From: Bacillota bacterium
GTDB taxonomy: Bacteria; Bacillota; Clostridia; Peptostreptococcales; Anaerovoracaceae
Direction: 5' to 3'
NCBI GenBank assembly: GCA_016284575.1
Contig: JAEEPD010000084.1
Coordinates: forward strand, 1-14,470
Length of the DNA stretch: 14,470 bases
Shown: piece by piece, positions 14,451 to 14,470 of the stretch
How the letters are laid out: the number at the start of each line of letters is the position of its first letter
Position numbering within the stretch: position 1 is the first letter of the stretch
Made by a program: the position numbers and the translations under genes
Notes under the pieces: model-generated
What the model saw: only the letters and a program-made list of their open reading frames with translations
Databases searched by the model: none
Told to the model about the DNA's origin: nothing

Positions 14451-14470
14451 CTGCTACTTGATCCCTACAT

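Overview
The window looks like chromosomal DNA from a Gram-positive anaerobe of the Firmicutes, most likely a host-associated Clostridia or Lachnospiraceae-type bacterium. The reasons are the infC-rpmI-rplT ribosomal operon with an attenuator-type leader, strong AGGAGG ribosome binding sites, lipoproteins with LAAC/LCAC lipoboxes, and a giant secreted protein with S-layer-homology (SLH) anchoring domains. Every gene I can support is on the minus strand, so transcription runs from high to low coordinates. No gap without a gene exceeds 300 bases. I see no tRNA, rRNA, insertion sequence or CRISPR array.

In transcription order the layout is as follows. (1) 14450-10936 holds two tandem paralogous lipoproteins of 606 and 547 aa. 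They share a DUF3298/RsiV-like extracellular module and appear to be a diverged duplication. (2) 10894-9464 is the translation operon: a consensus promoter, an L20-type leader with a terminator hairpin, infC starting on the rare codon ATT, rpmI, rplT and a clear intrinsic terminator. (3) 9407-1919 is a cell-surface operon: a promoter region packed with palindromes, a polytopic membrane protein of unknown family, a GT2 glycosyltransferase overlapping it by 8 bases, and, 34 bases later, a 1765-aa secreted protein. That protein carries YDG-like, Listeria-Bacteroides-type, five 70-aa, Cys/His, transglutaminase-like and SLH modules, and the unit ends at a perfect 11-bp terminator stem. (4) 1862-1 is the start of a polar amino-acid ABC transporter operon: a substrate-binding lipoprotein, a permease and probably the first codons of the ATPase at the window edge.

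The most unusual observation is in the transporter. The substrate-binding lipoprotein is complete, but its two halves are in swapped order. The part after the lipobox matches the C-terminal half of a type II (SBP_bac_3) binding protein, and the end of the protein matches the N-terminal half. This is a natural circular permutation of the fold. The invariant ligand-binding residues of both halves are present, and the permease lies directly downstream, so it is probably functional.

The second point of interest is the surface operon. A GT2 enzyme and a GT-C-like membrane protein sit with one very large repeat protein, which suggests dedicated glycosylation of that protein. The repeat array is nearly identical at DNA level, and the 5' part of the gene is visibly more AT-rich than the rest, which points to mosaic assembly and recent repeat turnover.
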